Assembly (NCBI RefSeq): GCF_900184265.1
Contig: NZ_FXXA01000002.1
Coordinates: 1,634,918-1,698,917 of the forward strand
DNA: 64,000 bases
Reading direction: 5' to 3'
Source of the DNA: Eggerthella timonensis
GTDB taxonomy: Bacteria > Actinomycetota > Coriobacteriia > Coriobacteriales > Eggerthellaceae
Shown here: positions 33,196-42,053 of the stretch, one piece after another
Numbering within the stretch: position 1 is the stretch's first letter
Layout: every line of letters starts with the position of its first letter
Translations under genes and position numbers: made by a program
The notes under the pieces: generated by a model
The model's input: the letters and a program-made list of their open reading frames with translations, nothing else
What the model was told of the DNA's origin: nothing
The model's database searches: none

Positions 33196-34071
33196 ATGAA
33201 GCGTACGGCGTTCGACCTGTTCCATCCCGTCGTGGCGTTCGGCTACTTCGCCGTCATGATCGTGCTCTGCATGACGGCGATGCAGCCGGTCTATCTGGCC
33301 ATCTCCTTTGCCAGCGCGCTTGCATACGGCGCGGTACTGCGCGGCTGGCGCGCGACGGGCCGAACGCTCGCGTGGCAGCTCCCCCTCGTGGCGATCGTCG
33401 CGCTGGCGAACCTGGCGTTCTCGGCGGTCGGATCCACCGAGCTGTTCCGCATCGGCTTGCGAGCGTTCTACCTGGAAAGCCTCGTGTACGGCGCGTGCAT
33501 GGGCATCATGCTGGCCAGCGTGCTCGCGCTGTTCTCCAACGCTTCCGAGGTGCTCGCTTCGGACAAGATCATGGTGCTGTTCGGCGGCATCGCGCCCACG
33601 ATAGGCCTCATGCTGTCGATGACGGCGCGCCTCGTGCCGCAGTTCGTGCGGCGCGGCGACGGCATCGCCGACGTGGAGCGCGCGTGCACGGCGGCGCGCC
33701 CCGCCGAGGAACCTGCGGGGAGGCTCGCCGCTATGCGCGGCTACCTGCGGCGAACCTCGGTGCTCATGGGCTGGAGCATGGAGGACTCGCTCGAGACGGC
33801 CGGCGCCATGAAGGCGCGCGGCTGGGGGGCCGTCGCACGGCGCACCACCTACGCGCGCTACCGGTTCCGGCGCTTCGACGTCGCGGCGCTCGCCTGCGGG
33901 GGCGCGCTCGCGCTGCTGGCCGCGGCCGCCGCCTGGGCGGCATGCGCGCAGTTCCGTTTCTATCCGACGATCGGCGGGTTCGCGCCCTGGTGGAACTATC
34001 TGCCGTACGCGCTGTTCGCGTTCCTGCCGCTCGCGATCACCGCGAAGGAGTATGTGCGATGGCGAGCGTGA
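33196..34071 (+). CDS. ECF transporter T component (EcfT)
   Basis: A 291-residue membrane protein with about six helices. The cytoplasmic coupling region ERACTAARPAEEP and LETAGAMKARGWGAV contains the Ala-Arg-Gly motif that contacts the ATPases in EcfT proteins. ATG 33196 with AGGGG upstream is preferred over GTG 33187, which would leave no room for an RBS. It overlaps the ATPase gene by 13 bp. Confidence 0.85.
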   Translation: MKRTAFDLFHPVVAFGYFAVMIVLCMTAMQPVYLAISFASALAYGAVLRGWRATGRTLAWQLPLVAIVALANLAFSAVGSTELFRIGLRAFYLESLVYGACMGIMLASVLALFSNASEVLASDKIMVLFGGIAPTIGLMLSMTARLVPQFVRRGDGIADVERACTAARPAEEPAGRLAAMRGYLRRTSVLMGWSMEDSLETAGAMKARGWGAVARRTTYARYRFRRFDVAALACGGALALLAAAAAWAACAQFRFYPTIGGFAPWWNYLPYALFAFLPLAITAKEYVRWRA

Positions 34072-35528
34072 GGGCTATCGAAGCGCGCGGCTTCTCGTTT
34101 TGCTACCCCGAATCGACGGCGGGCATCGGGCCGCTCGACTGGTCGGTGGAGCAGGGCGCGTTCCAGCTGCTGGTGGGAGCCACGGGCAGCGGCAAAACCA
34201 CGCTGCTCAGAAGCTGCAAGCCGGCCATCGCGCCGGCGGGGGAGCGCGCGGGGGATCTGCGCGTGTTCGGACGCGGCGTGGACGAGCTCGATGCGCGCGA
34301 GTCCGCCGCGACGGTGGGGTACGTGGCGCAGAGCCCCGAGAACCAGATCGTCTGCGACAGCGTGTGGCACGAGCTGGCGTTCGGGCTGGAGAACCTCGGC
34401 GTGGAGCAGGACGAGATGCGCCGCCGCGTGGCCGAGGTGGCGCACTTCTTCGGCATCGAGCCGTGGTTCCGCCGCTCCGTCGCCGAGCTGTCGGGCGGTC
34501 AGAAGCAGATGACCACGTTGGCCGGCACGCTGGCGATGCAGCCGCGCCTGCTGTTGCTCGACGAGCCCACCGCCCAGCTCGACCCCGTGGCCGAGAAGAA
34601 CTTCCTGCACGCCCTGTTCCGCGTGAACCGCGAGCTAGGCATCACCGTCGTCGTGGCGACCCACGCCCCCGAGGCGATGGCCGCGTACGCGACGGACCTG
34701 GTGGAGCTGCGGGACGGTCGGACGCGCCCGCTGCTTGTGCCGAGCGGGCGCTTCGCCGATCAGGACGTCCTCCGCTCGGCGCAAGCAGGAGGGCTCGCGC
34801 CGAGCGGCGATGCCGCCCGCGAGGCTTCGCCCGCTCTCTCCCTTCGCGACGTCCACGTGCGCTACGCCCGGGATTCCTCCTGGGTGCTTCGCGGCTTCGA
34901 CCTCGACGTCGCCGCAGGTCACGTGCATGCGATCGTGGGTGGCAACGGATGCGGGAAGTCGACGCTTTTGCGCGCCGTCGCGGGCGTGCTGAAGCCCGAG
35001 CGGGGGCGCGTGGCCAACAAGCTGTCCGCTCGCCAGGCGCTGTTGCCGCAGGATCCGAAGGCCCTGTTCGTGTGCGATACGGTGGCCGACGAGCTGCGCG
35101 AATGGCAGGCGAGGTGCGCCTACGACGATGCCGCCGTCGAGGTCGCGCTCGCGCGCTTCGGTCTGGACGCGCGCGCCGCCAACCATCCCTACGACCTGTC
35201 GGGCGGCCAGCAGCAGCTGCTCGCGTTCGCGAAGCTGCTGCTCACCGATCCTGACCTGCTGCTGCTCGACGAGCCGACGAAGGGGCTCGACGCGCCGTCG
35301 AAGCTGCTGGTCGCCCGCACCCTGCGCGATCTCGCGCAGGCCGGGGCGACCGTCGTCCTCGCCACGCACGACCTGACGTTCGCCGCGCTCGTCGCCGACG
35401 CCGCCACCATGCTGTTCGACGGCGAGGCCGTGTGCACCGAGCCGGCCGCCGCGTTCTTCGCGGGCAACCTGTTCTACCGCCCGCTCGACGACGCGTTCGC
35501 CCGCCTCTGGCGCGAGGGGGTCGCATGA
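34059..35528 (+). CDS. ECF transporter ATPase, two nucleotide-binding domains fused (EcfA-EcfA')
   Basis: A 489-residue protein with two complete ABC ATPase domains. The first has Walker [10 protein letters not shown] (40-48), signature LSGGQ (144-148) and Walker [13 protein letters not shown] (164-175). The second (from about 265) has Walker [10 protein letters not shown], signature LSGGQQQ and Walker [13 protein letters not shown]. Typical ECF systems use two separate genes; here they are a single chain. AAGGAG lies 9 nt before ATG 34059, inside the EcfT gene. It would power import of the substrate bound by the S component encoded next. Confidence 0.9.
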   Translation: MASVRAIEARGFSFCYPESTAGIGPLDWSVEQGAFQLLVGATGSGKTTLLRSCKPAIAPAGERAGDLRVFGRGVDELDARESAATVGYVAQSPENQIVCDSVWHELAFGLENLGVEQDEMRRRVAEVAHFFGIEPWFRRSVAELSGGQKQMTTLAGTLAMQPRLLLLDEPTAQLDPVAEKNFLHALFRVNRELGITVVVATHAPEAMAAYATDLVELRDGRTRPLLVPSGRFADQDVLRSAQAGGLAPSGDAAREASPALSLRDVHVRYARDSSWVLRGFDLDVAAGHVHAIVGGNGCGKSTLLRAVAGVLKPERGRVANKLSARQALLPQDPKALFVCDTVADELREWQARCAYDDAAVEVALARFGLDARAANHPYDLSGGQQQLLAFAKLLLTDPDLLLLDEPTKGLDAPSKLLVARTLRDLAQAGATVVLATHDLTFAALVADAATMLFDGEAVCTEPAAAFFAGNLFYRPLDDAFARLWREGVA

Positions 35529-36232
35529 CGCCCCGGTTGCCGAGCAGGGCGGCGCGCGTTCTCTCGCTGCTCGAGGTGCCGGCGCTCGTCGCGGTGCCCC
35601 TCGTGCTGGGCGCGTGCGCGTACTTCCAGGTGGAGCAAGGCGCGCTGCTCACCGTGGTCGTGGCGCTGGCGGCCGTCGCCGTGTTCTTCGCCAGTTTCGA
35701 AGCCTCGCGTCCGGCGCTGCGTCAGATCATGCCCACGGTGGTGCTCGCCGCGCTCGCTGCAGCGGGGCGCGTGCTGTTCGCCCCCGTTCCCGACTTCAAG
35801 CCGGTGTCGGCCATCTGCATCCTCGCGGGAGCCGTCTTCGGGCGACGCAGCGGGTTTCTGGTGGGCGCGCTCGCGGCGCTCGTGTCGAACTTCTTCTTCG
35901 GTCAGGGGCCCTGGACGCCGTGGCAGATGTACGCCTGGGGCCTTGTCGGCTACCTGGCCGGCGTGCTGGCCGACCGTGGATGGCTCGACCGGACGGCCGT
36001 GCTCTACGCGTACGGCTTCCTGTCCGCCTTGGCGTACGGCCTGCTGTTGAACGGCTGGTACGTCATCGGCTTCGTGCAGCCGTTCTCCTGGCCGGCCGCC
36101 CTCGTCGCCTTTGGCGCCGCGCTGCCGTTCGACGCGATCCACGGCGCGGCCACGGTCGTCTTCCTCGCGGCGCTTTACGTTCCCTGGAGACGGAAGCTCG
36201 AGCGCATCAAGAGGAAGTACGCGCTGGTCTGA
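35525..36232 (+). CDS. ECF transporter S component, probably cobalamin-specific (CbrT-like)
   Basis: A 235-residue membrane protein with about six helices. GRVLFAPVPDFKPVSAICIL, AGAVFGRRSGFLVGA and NFFFGQGPWTPWQMYAWGL fit the CbrT/B12-type S-component pattern as I know it. It overlaps the ATPase gene by 4 bp (ATGA), so T, A-A' and S are co-translated. Location downstream of a cobalamin riboswitch supports a corrinoid substrate. The basic C-terminus RRKLERIKRKY probably faces the cytoplasm. Confidence 0.82.
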   Translation: MTPRLPSRAARVLSLLEVPALVAVPLVLGACAYFQVEQGALLTVVVALAAVAVFFASFEASRPALRQIMPTVVLAALAAAGRVLFAPVPDFKPVSAICILAGAVFGRRSGFLVGALAALVSNFFFGQGPWTPWQMYAWGLVGYLAGVLADRGWLDRTAVLYAYGFLSALAYGLLLNGWYVIGFVQPFSWPAALVAFGAALPFDAIHGAATVVFLAALYVPWRRKLERIKRKYALV

Positions 36233-36314
36233 CGCATGCCGTCGGGCGCGGCGGGGGAGGAGCGGGCGCCGACGTGCTACAATGCCTCCCGATCATCGAA
36301 GAAGGGATGCGCCC

Positions 36315-36923
36315 ATGTTGCCACGTTCAAGCACGAAGCACGAGGCCGCCGCCGCCCTGAAGCGCGGCGAGGCGGTCATCTTCCCCACGGAAACGGTGTA
36401 CGGATTAGGCGTGTCCGTCGAGGCGGCGGCGAGCCCCGACGTGCTCTACGATCTGAAAGAGCGCGACCGCGGCAAGCCCATCTCCTGGCTCGTGGCCAGC
36501 GCGGGCGACCTCGACCGCTACGGCGCGCGCGTTCCCGACCTGGCGCGACGCCTCGCGCGCGCGTTCTGGCCCGGCCCCCTCACGCTCATCGTGGAGGCCG
36601 GCGACGCCGTGCCCGCGGCCTTCCGTTCCCAGACGGGCACCATCGGTCTGCGCATGCCCGACAACGAAGCTGCCCTCGAGCTCATCGAAGCGGCGGGCTG
36701 CCCGCTTGCCACCACGTCGGCGAACATCTCGGGCCTGCAAGCGCCGGGCGCCTTCGACGCGCTCGACCCCGATCTCGTCGTGCGCGTGGGCGCGATCGTG
36801 CCCGACGACGCCGACGACGACAAAAGCGGCGTCGCCTCGACGGTGATCGACTGCACCGGCGCAACCCCCCGCATCCTGCGGGAAGGCGCCGTCACCGAAG
36901 CGGACGTGCGGGCGCTCGGGTAG
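36315..36923 (+). CDS. L-threonylcarbamoyladenylate synthase (Sua5/YrdC/YwlC family)
   Basis: A 202-residue enzyme that makes threonylcarbamoyl-AMP from threonine, bicarbonate and ATP for the t6A modification of ANN-decoding tRNAs. It has an N-terminal AVIFPTETVYGLGV and KERDRGKPISWLVAS, then FWPGPLTLIVEA, GTIGLRMPDN, PLATTSANISG and a C-terminal STVIDC. It is YrdC-length, lacking the Sua5 domain. AAGGGA precedes ATG 36315; a TACAAT box is at 36278-36283, giving it its own promoter downstream of the ECF operon. Confidence 0.92.
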   Translation: MLPRSSTKHEAAAALKRGEAVIFPTETVYGLGVSVEAAASPDVLYDLKERDRGKPISWLVASAGDLDRYGARVPDLARRLARAFWPGPLTLIVEAGDAVPAAFRSQTGTIGLRMPDNEAALELIEAAGCPLATTSANISGLQAPGAFDALDPDLVVRVGAIVPDDADDDKSGVASTVIDCTGATPRILREGAVTEADVRALG

Positions 36924-36924
36924 C

Positions 36925-37073
36925 CCCCGAGCGCGCCCCGCGTTGCGGCAGGCCGCCTTCGAGCACGCCCCGCGTTGCGGCAGCCCCCCCGAGCACGCCC
37001 CGCGTTGCGGCAGCCCCCCGAGCGCGCCTCCGCGTTCCGGCAGGCCGCCCGCGCCCCGTTTCGCGTTGCGGCG
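36925..37073. repeat. Five degenerate tandem repeats of about 30 bp
   Basis: Starting at the stop of the Sua5-type gene, a GC-rich unit built around GAGC(A/G)CGCCCCGCGTTGCGGCAG is repeated about five times with 1-3 bp length changes and decaying similarity. There are no spacers, so it is not a CRISPR array. It abuts the inverted-repeat element that begins at 37074. Confidence 0.7.
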
Positions 37074-37254
37074 TTCGTGGCAGAAACGGGGAGAAATTCG
37101 TCGCTCGGTCGGTCCCGGGCGACGGCCCGACCGGCAATCCGGTTGCGAGCTTTCGCGTTTTCCCAGGTCGGCCTTCGCGCGAGGCGATCCTGGCGGGGAA
37201 GCACCCTCTGCTGCGCGCGCCATACGACGAATTTCTCGCCGTTTCTGCCACGAA
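37074..37254. repeat. MITE-like element with 30-bp terminal inverted repeats
   Basis: The arm 37074-37103 (starts TTCGTGGCAGAAACGG, ends AAATTCGTCG) is repeated inverted at 37225-37254 with one mismatch. The interior of about 120 bp has no convincing frame. The GGCGAGAAA stretch near the arm end also occurs in the arm of the element at 20650. Together with the preceding tandem repeats it fills the 440-bp gap, leaving only the promoter of the hydrolase gene. Confidence 0.65.
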
Positions 37255-37329
37255 CTCGATCCCGCCGCGTACGTCAGGCCATCCCTGACTCTTCACGTAA
37301 CGTTTCGGTTCGAGCGCGTGGCGTGCGGG

Positions 37330-37335
37330 TATAAT
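37330..37335 (+). promoter_or_regulatory. TATAAT -10 box of the hydrolase-glpK operon
   Basis: A perfect TATAAT lies 28 bp upstream of ATG 37364, leaving a short leader with a GGGGAGGGG RBS. No clear -35 is seen at 16-18 bp. Confidence 0.5.
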
Positions 37336-37363
37336 GGGATAAAACTCCTGGGGAGGGGATCAT

Positions 37364-38338
37364 ATGGATACAACGGTTGCAGTCGCGCCGATCGGCTTTT
37401 TGTCCCATGACGGAACATCCACCATCAAAGGCCTCGTGTGGGAACCGGCCCGCGTGCGCGGAAGCCGCCGCACTGCGCCGCGCGGCGTCGTGCAGATCGT
37501 CCACGGCATGGCGGAGCACGTGGGGCGCTACGACGAGTTCGCGCGCTTCCTCGTGGAGCGCGGCTATGTGGTGTGCGCCGCCGACCACGTCGGCCACGGC
37601 AAGAGCGCGGCCGGCCCCGACGAGCTGGGCTGCCTGCCGCCGGACGGCAAGGAGATCCTCATCGAGGACGTCCACGAGCTGCGAAAGACCGTCACCGCCC
37701 GCTACGCTCGCCAGACGCCCTACATCATGTTCGGACACTCCATGGGCAGCTTCGTCACGCGCGCCTACCTGGCCCGCTACGGCGAGGACGTGGCGGCGGC
37801 CGTCATCTGCGGCACGGGCCAGCAGCCCTTCGTCGTGTCGAAGGCCGGCAACGCGTTGGCGCGGTTCCTCGCGAAGACGAAGGGCCCCGACTACCGCAGC
37901 CCGCTTCTGGACGGCATGGGCGTGGGCGCGTTCGCCAAGCAGATCGAGAACCCGCGCACGCCGCACGACTGGATATGCACCGACCCAGCCGTCGTGGACG
38001 CCTACATCGCCGACGAGCTGTGCGGCGCCATGTTCTCCGTCGGCGGCTACGCCACGCTCACCGACCTTACGGCCGAGGTGGTGACGGCGTCCTGCGCGGC
38101 GAAGGTGCCGAAGAGCCTGCCCGTGCTGCTCATCGCCGGCGCGGAGGACCCGGTGGGCGCGTGCGGCAAGGGCGTGCGTGCGGCGGCCGAGCAGCTGCGC
38201 CGCGCCGGCGTGCAGGATGTGGAGGTGAAGCTGTACGAGGGCATGCGCCACGAAATCCTCAACGAACCGGGGCGGGCTCGGGTTTATACTGAGACGGTCG
38301 ATTGGATTGAGGAGCATGCATGCCAAAGTACGTCGTAG
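37364..38338 (+). CDS. Alpha/beta hydrolase, monoacylglycerol-lipase-like
   Basis: A 324-residue serine hydrolase. It has an early VQIVHGMAEHVGRYDEFARFL (oxyanion-hole HGM), the nucleophile elbow FGHSMGSFVTRAYL near residue 126, an Asp in LIAGAEDPVGACG and His in YEGMRHEILNE completing the triad. The layout is that of the lysophospholipase/monoglyceride lipase group (Hydrolase_4). No signal peptide, so it is cytoplasmic. It overlaps glpK by 19 bp, suggesting that it releases glycerol (or a glycerol ester) that GlpK then phosphorylates (inference). Confidence 0.8.
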   Translation: MDTTVAVAPIGFLSHDGTSTIKGLVWEPARVRGSRRTAPRGVVQIVHGMAEHVGRYDEFARFLVERGYVVCAADHVGHGKSAAGPDELGCLPPDGKEILIEDVHELRKTVTARYARQTPYIMFGHSMGSFVTRAYLARYGEDVAAAVICGTGQQPFVVSKAGNALARFLAKTKGPDYRSPLLDGMGVGAFAKQIENPRTPHDWICTDPAVVDAYIADELCGAMFSVGGYATLTDLTAEVVTASCAAKVPKSLPVLLIAGAEDPVGACGKGVRAAAEQLRRAGVQDVEVKLYEGMRHEILNEPGRARVYTETVDWIEEHACQSTS

Positions 38339-39810
38339 CGCTCGACCAGGGAACCACCTCGTCGCGCGCCATGCTCGTCGACGCGCGCGGGTGCGTCGTC
38401 GATGCGGTGCAGAACCCGTTCCCCCAGCTCTATCCGCAGCCCGGATGGGTCGAGCACGATCCGCGCGACATCCTGTCGTCGCAGCTGGGCGCGCTCACCG
38501 AGCTTCTGGTGGCGCATAACCTCGGCGCCGAGGACATCGACAGCATCGGCATCACGAACCAGCGCGAGACCACCGTGGTGTGGAACCGCGAAACGGGCGA
38601 GCCCGTGACGAACGCCATCGTGTGGCAATGCCGTCGCACGGCGCCCATCATCGACGAGCTGACGGCCGATCCTCGGGTGGCGCGGGCTATCGTCGACAAG
38701 ACGGGGCTCGTTCCCGACGCCTACTTCTCCGCCAGCAAGATCAAGTGGATCCTCGACCACGTGGAGGGCGCCCGCGCCGACGCCGAGGCCGGAAAGCTGG
38801 CCTTCGGCACCATCGACACGTGGCTCATCTGGGCGCTCACGCAGGGGCGCGTGCACGCCACCGACGTGACGAACGCCAGCCGCACCATGCTGTACAACAT
38901 CCACGAGCTCGCATGGGACCCGTGGCTGCTCGACCTGTTCGGCATTCCCGCGTCCATGCTTCCCGACGTGCGCCCCTCGTCGGGAGAGTTCGGCCGCACC
39001 GCGCGCACCGGCATCGTGCCGGACGTGCCCATCTGCGGCGTGGCGGGCGACCAGCAGGCGGCCCTGTTCGGACAGTGCTGCTTCGAACCGGGGCAGGCGA
39101 AGAACACGTACGGAACCGGCTGCTTCCTGCTCATGCACACGGGCGGCGAGGCGTGCCGCTCTACGCACAACCTCGTCACCACCATCGCCGCGTCGGGCCC
39201 CGGCGCGGGCCCCGAGTACGCGCTCGAGGGCAGCGTGTTCATGGCCGGCGCGCTCATGCAGTGGCTGCGCGACGACTTGGGCATCATCGACGACGTGGCC
39301 GAGACGTCGGCCATCGCCCGCAGCGTGAACAGCACCGACGGCGTCTACGTGGTGCCGGCGTTCACCGGCCTCGGCGCACCCTACTGGGACGCCGATGCGC
39401 GCGGCGCCATCTACGGGCTCACGCGCGGAACCGGTCGCGCGCATATCGTGCGCGCGGCGCTCGAGTCGCTTGCCTACCAGGTGCGCGACCTCGCGGTGGC
39501 CATGGAGGCCGATGCCGGCGTGCCGCTCAGCGTGCTCAACGTGGACGGCGGCGCGTCCGCGAACGATTTTCTCATGCAGTTCCAAAGCGACATCTTGCGC
39601 ACGCCGCTGCGCCGACCCCAGAATGCCGAGACAACTGCGCTCGGCGCCGCGTTCCTCGCGGGCCTGGCAACCGGGTTCTGGAACGACGCGGCGAGCCTCT
39701 GCGCCCTGCGCTCGTCGGACGCGATCTACGAGCCCGGGATGGAAGACGAGCGCCATGCCGCCCTGCTGGACGGCTGGGCCCGCGCCGTCGAACGCACGAT
39801 GGCGTCCTGA
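38320..39810 (+). CDS. glpK: Glycerol kinase
   Basis: A 496-residue FGGY-family kinase converting glycerol and ATP to sn-glycerol 3-phosphate. It begins KYVVALDQGTTSSRAMLVD (phosphate loop), and has ITNQRETTVVWNRETGEP, NASRTMLYNI, GVAGDQQAALFGQCCFEPG, KNTYGTGCFLLMHTG, and a C-terminal NVDGGASANDFLMQFQ. Length and motifs are typical of GlpK rather than other sugar kinases. GAGGAG precedes ATG 38320. It is co-translated with the lipase-like gene. A hairpin from 39819 to 39848 follows the stop but lacks a T-run. Confidence 0.95.
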   Translation: MPKYVVALDQGTTSSRAMLVDARGCVVDAVQNPFPQLYPQPGWVEHDPRDILSSQLGALTELLVAHNLGAEDIDSIGITNQRETTVVWNRETGEPVTNAIVWQCRRTAPIIDELTADPRVARAIVDKTGLVPDAYFSASKIKWILDHVEGARADAEAGKLAFGTIDTWLIWALTQGRVHATDVTNASRTMLYNIHELAWDPWLLDLFGIPASMLPDVRPSSGEFGRTARTGIVPDVPICGVAGDQQAALFGQCCFEPGQAKNTYGTGCFLLMHTGGEACRSTHNLVTTIAASGPGAGPEYALEGSVFMAGALMQWLRDDLGIIDDVAETSAIARSVNSTDGVYVVPAFTGLGAPYWDADARGAIYGLTRGTGRAHIVRAALESLAYQVRDLAVAMEADAGVPLSVLNVDGGASANDFLMQFQSDILRTPLRRPQNAETTALGAAFLAGLATGFWNDAASLCALRSSDAIYEPGMEDERHAALLDGWARAVERTMAS

Positions 39811-40003
39811 GCGAGTCGGCGCCTTTCCGACGCATTGTCGAAAGGCGCGAATCCGCGAAACAACCCCGTTTGGGTCAGGCCTTTTTTCGAAACGACCCCG
39901 AAAGCGCTATGGTTGCGCGCGCCCTTCCGCGCGATCCTCGATCCAGTCGCCCGCAGCGCGGCGCGACAGGAAACAGAGGACGGAATAGGAAGGGGAGATT
40001 CCC

Positions 40004-41971
40004 ATGGAATCGAAGACGTTTTCTCGACGGAGCTTCTTGAAAGGCGCGGGGGTTGCCGGCATCGGCGCGGCGGGCTTCGGGCTTGCGGGCCTTTCCGGCT
40101 GCGCGGCTCCTGCGCAACAGGCGAGCGCGGGCGGCGAGGGTTTCACGTTCGCCGACACCGTGGCGTGGAACGCCGAGTACGACGTGGTGGTCGTGGGCTT
40201 CGGCGGCGCGGGCGGCGTGAGCGCGGTCTATGCGGCCGATGCGGGCGCCCGCGTGCTGGTGTGCGACAAGGCGCCGCTCGGCGAGGAGGGCGGCAACACC
40301 CGCTTCGCCGCGCAGATGTGCGTGTCGGGCACCGACCCGGACGCCACGTACCGTTACTACGAGCAGCTAGCCTGGCACTTCGACTACGACGAGGGGATGC
40401 TGCGCACCTACACCGACGGCATCTGCCAGATGGAGGACCTGCTCAAGCACCTGGGGGCCGATAAGCCCTTCGTTCGCCCGAACGGCTCCATCGTCACGCC
40501 CGAGTACCCCGAGTACGAGGGCGGCGAGGCCATCGTCGAGTGGTTCGCCACCGAGGGCATGTACAACAGCTCGCTGTGGCAGCTGATACGCAAGAACGTG
40601 GTCGACCGCGCCGACGCCATCGACGTGTGGCTGGAGTCCCCGGCGACGCGACTCGTCCAGGATCCCCGGTCACGAACCATCGTGGGCGTCGAGATCGACC
40701 GGAAGGGCGAGAAGACGCTCGTGCGCGCGAAGAGGGGCGTGGTGCTCTCCTGCGGCGGCTTCGAGAACAACCGCGAGATGATCCAGGACTACCTGGGAGC
40801 CGCCCGCCTCACGCCGCTCGGCACGCTGCACAACAACGGCGACGGCATCCTCATGGGCATCGAGGTGGGCGCCGACCTGTGGCACATGGAGGCCTACGAG
40901 TCGCTCGGCATCCTGAGCGGCAACGCCTGGGCGGTCGAGGAGGGCAACCGCGCCCTGCTCGAAACGGCCAAGCTCAGCCCGACGTCGCCCCTCATCTCGC
41001 TCGACAGCGAGGCGTACGGAAAGGGCAGCGTCGTTTTGGTAGGCGACGACGGCAGCCGCTTCGTCGACGAGAACGGCAAGCACCGCCACGGCCATGTGTA
41101 CTCATGCGGCGTGTGGAGGATGCCCGTCGCCAACTACACGCCTCATCTGGTGTTCGATTCCGTCCAGTACCAGGAGCTCAAGGACGGCGGCTACCTCACC
41201 GAAGAGCGCGAGGCGATCCTCAAGAAGGCCGATACCCCCGAGGCCCTCGCCGAGATCATCGGAGCCGACCCCGAGGTCCTCGCACGCACGCTCGCGGACT
41301 TCGACAAGTTCGCCGCCGAAGGCAGGGACTACCAGTTCAACCGCGCCCCCGAGAGCATGCGGCCCTTCGACGGCGGCACCTTGTACGCGGCCGAGTTCCG
41401 CCCCCTCGTGCTCAACACCCAGGGCGGCCCGCGCCGCAACAAGAACGCCGAAGTGATCAGCACGCAGGGCGACCCCATCCCGCACCTGTACAGCGCCGGC
41501 GAGCTTGGCGGCATCACGCCCTTCCAGTACAACTCGGGCGGGAACCTCGCCGAGTGCATGGTGTTCGGCAAGATCGCCGGCACCAACGCTGCCGCCGAGA
41601 AGGACGAGCTGCCCGCCTACGAGCCGCTCGCGGCCGTCGAGCCCGCCATCTCTTACGAGCCGGGCGCGGCAAGCGACGTCAAGCCCGAGGAAGGCGCCGA
41701 CGTGCAGTTGGCAGCCGGCGAGTACCTCGGCGTCGGCTCGGGCGGCATGGGCGGCGACATTACGGTGAAGGTTGCCTACGCCGACGGCACTATCGCCTCC
41801 GTCGAGGTCGTCTCCGAAAGCGAGACGCCCGAGATCGGCGGCAAGGCCCTCGAGACCCTTACCGCCGAGGCCGTGGCGAAGAACACTGCCGACGTCGACG
41901 CCGTCTCCGGCGCCACGCTCACCAGCACGGCGTTCATGGCCGCCGTGAAGGACGCCATCTCCCAAGCGTAG
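40004..41971 (+). CDS. Tat-exported flavin fumarate-reductase-like enzyme with FMN-binding domain
   Basis: A 655-residue protein: Tat motif SRRSFLKGAG (7-16) then a possible lipobox LSGC, and an FAD-binding-2 (flavocytochrome c/fumarate reductase) domain from about 55 with VVVVGFGGAGGVSAVYAADAG, EGGNTRFAAQ and a C-terminal GELGGITPFQYNSGG. A C-terminal FMN-binding domain carries SGATLTS (635-641), the site for ApbE-type covalent FMN on Thr. It has no haem motif, so electrons must come from the FMN and a partner. Such enzymes reduce fumarate-like C=C bonds and, in Eggerthellaceae, many dietary or host compounds; the substrate is not predictable. GGAAGGGGA precedes the ATG. Confidence 0.88.
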   Translation: MESKTFSRRSFLKGAGVAGIGAAGFGLAGLSGCAAPAQQASAGGEGFTFADTVAWNAEYDVVVVGFGGAGGVSAVYAADAGARVLVCDKAPLGEEGGNTRFAAQMCVSGTDPDATYRYYEQLAWHFDYDEGMLRTYTDGICQMEDLLKHLGADKPFVRPNGSIVTPEYPEYEGGEAIVEWFATEGMYNSSLWQLIRKNVVDRADAIDVWLESPATRLVQDPRSRTIVGVEIDRKGEKTLVRAKRGVVLSCGGFENNREMIQDYLGAARLTPLGTLHNNGDGILMGIEVGADLWHMEAYESLGILSGNAWAVEEGNRALLETAKLSPTSPLISLDSEAYGKGSVVLVGDDGSRFVDENGKHRHGHVYSCGVWRMPVANYTPHLVFDSVQYQELKDGGYLTEEREAILKKADTPEALAEIIGADPEVLARTLADFDKFAAEGRDYQFNRAPESMRPFDGGTLYAAEFRPLVLNTQGGPRRNKNAEVISTQGDPIPHLYSAGELGGITPFQYNSGGNLAECMVFGKIAGTNAAAEKDELPAYEPLAAVEPAISYEPGAASDVKPEEGADVQLAAGEYLGVGSGGMGGDITVKVAYADGTIASVEVVSESETPEIGGKALETLTAEAVAKNTADVDAVSGATLTSTAFMAAVKDAISQA

Positions 41972-42012
41972 CGCGGCGAACCCCTCCCTCACCGCAGCGC
42001 GCGCACCCTCCT

Positions 42013-42050
42013 GCGAAGCCGTCCGAGCCCCACGGCCCGGGCGGCTTCGC
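42013..42050. terminator. Bidirectional hairpin between the flavin reductase and LuxR genes
   Basis: GCGAAGCCGTCCG (42013-42025) pairs with CGGGCGGCTTCGC (42038-42050) with one G-U pair around a 12-nt loop. It lies between two convergent stops; no T-run on either side. Confidence 0.5.
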
Positions 42051-42053
42051 GCG

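Noticed and set aside
36925-37073. Possible CRISPR array
   Set aside because: Units are contiguous and degenerate with no unique spacers, and no cas genes are present.
39819-39848. Intrinsic terminator after glpK
   Set aside because: The 9-bp stem (GCGCCTTTC/GAAAGGCGC) has no T-run and a messy loop, so it is mentioned only under glpK and not called.
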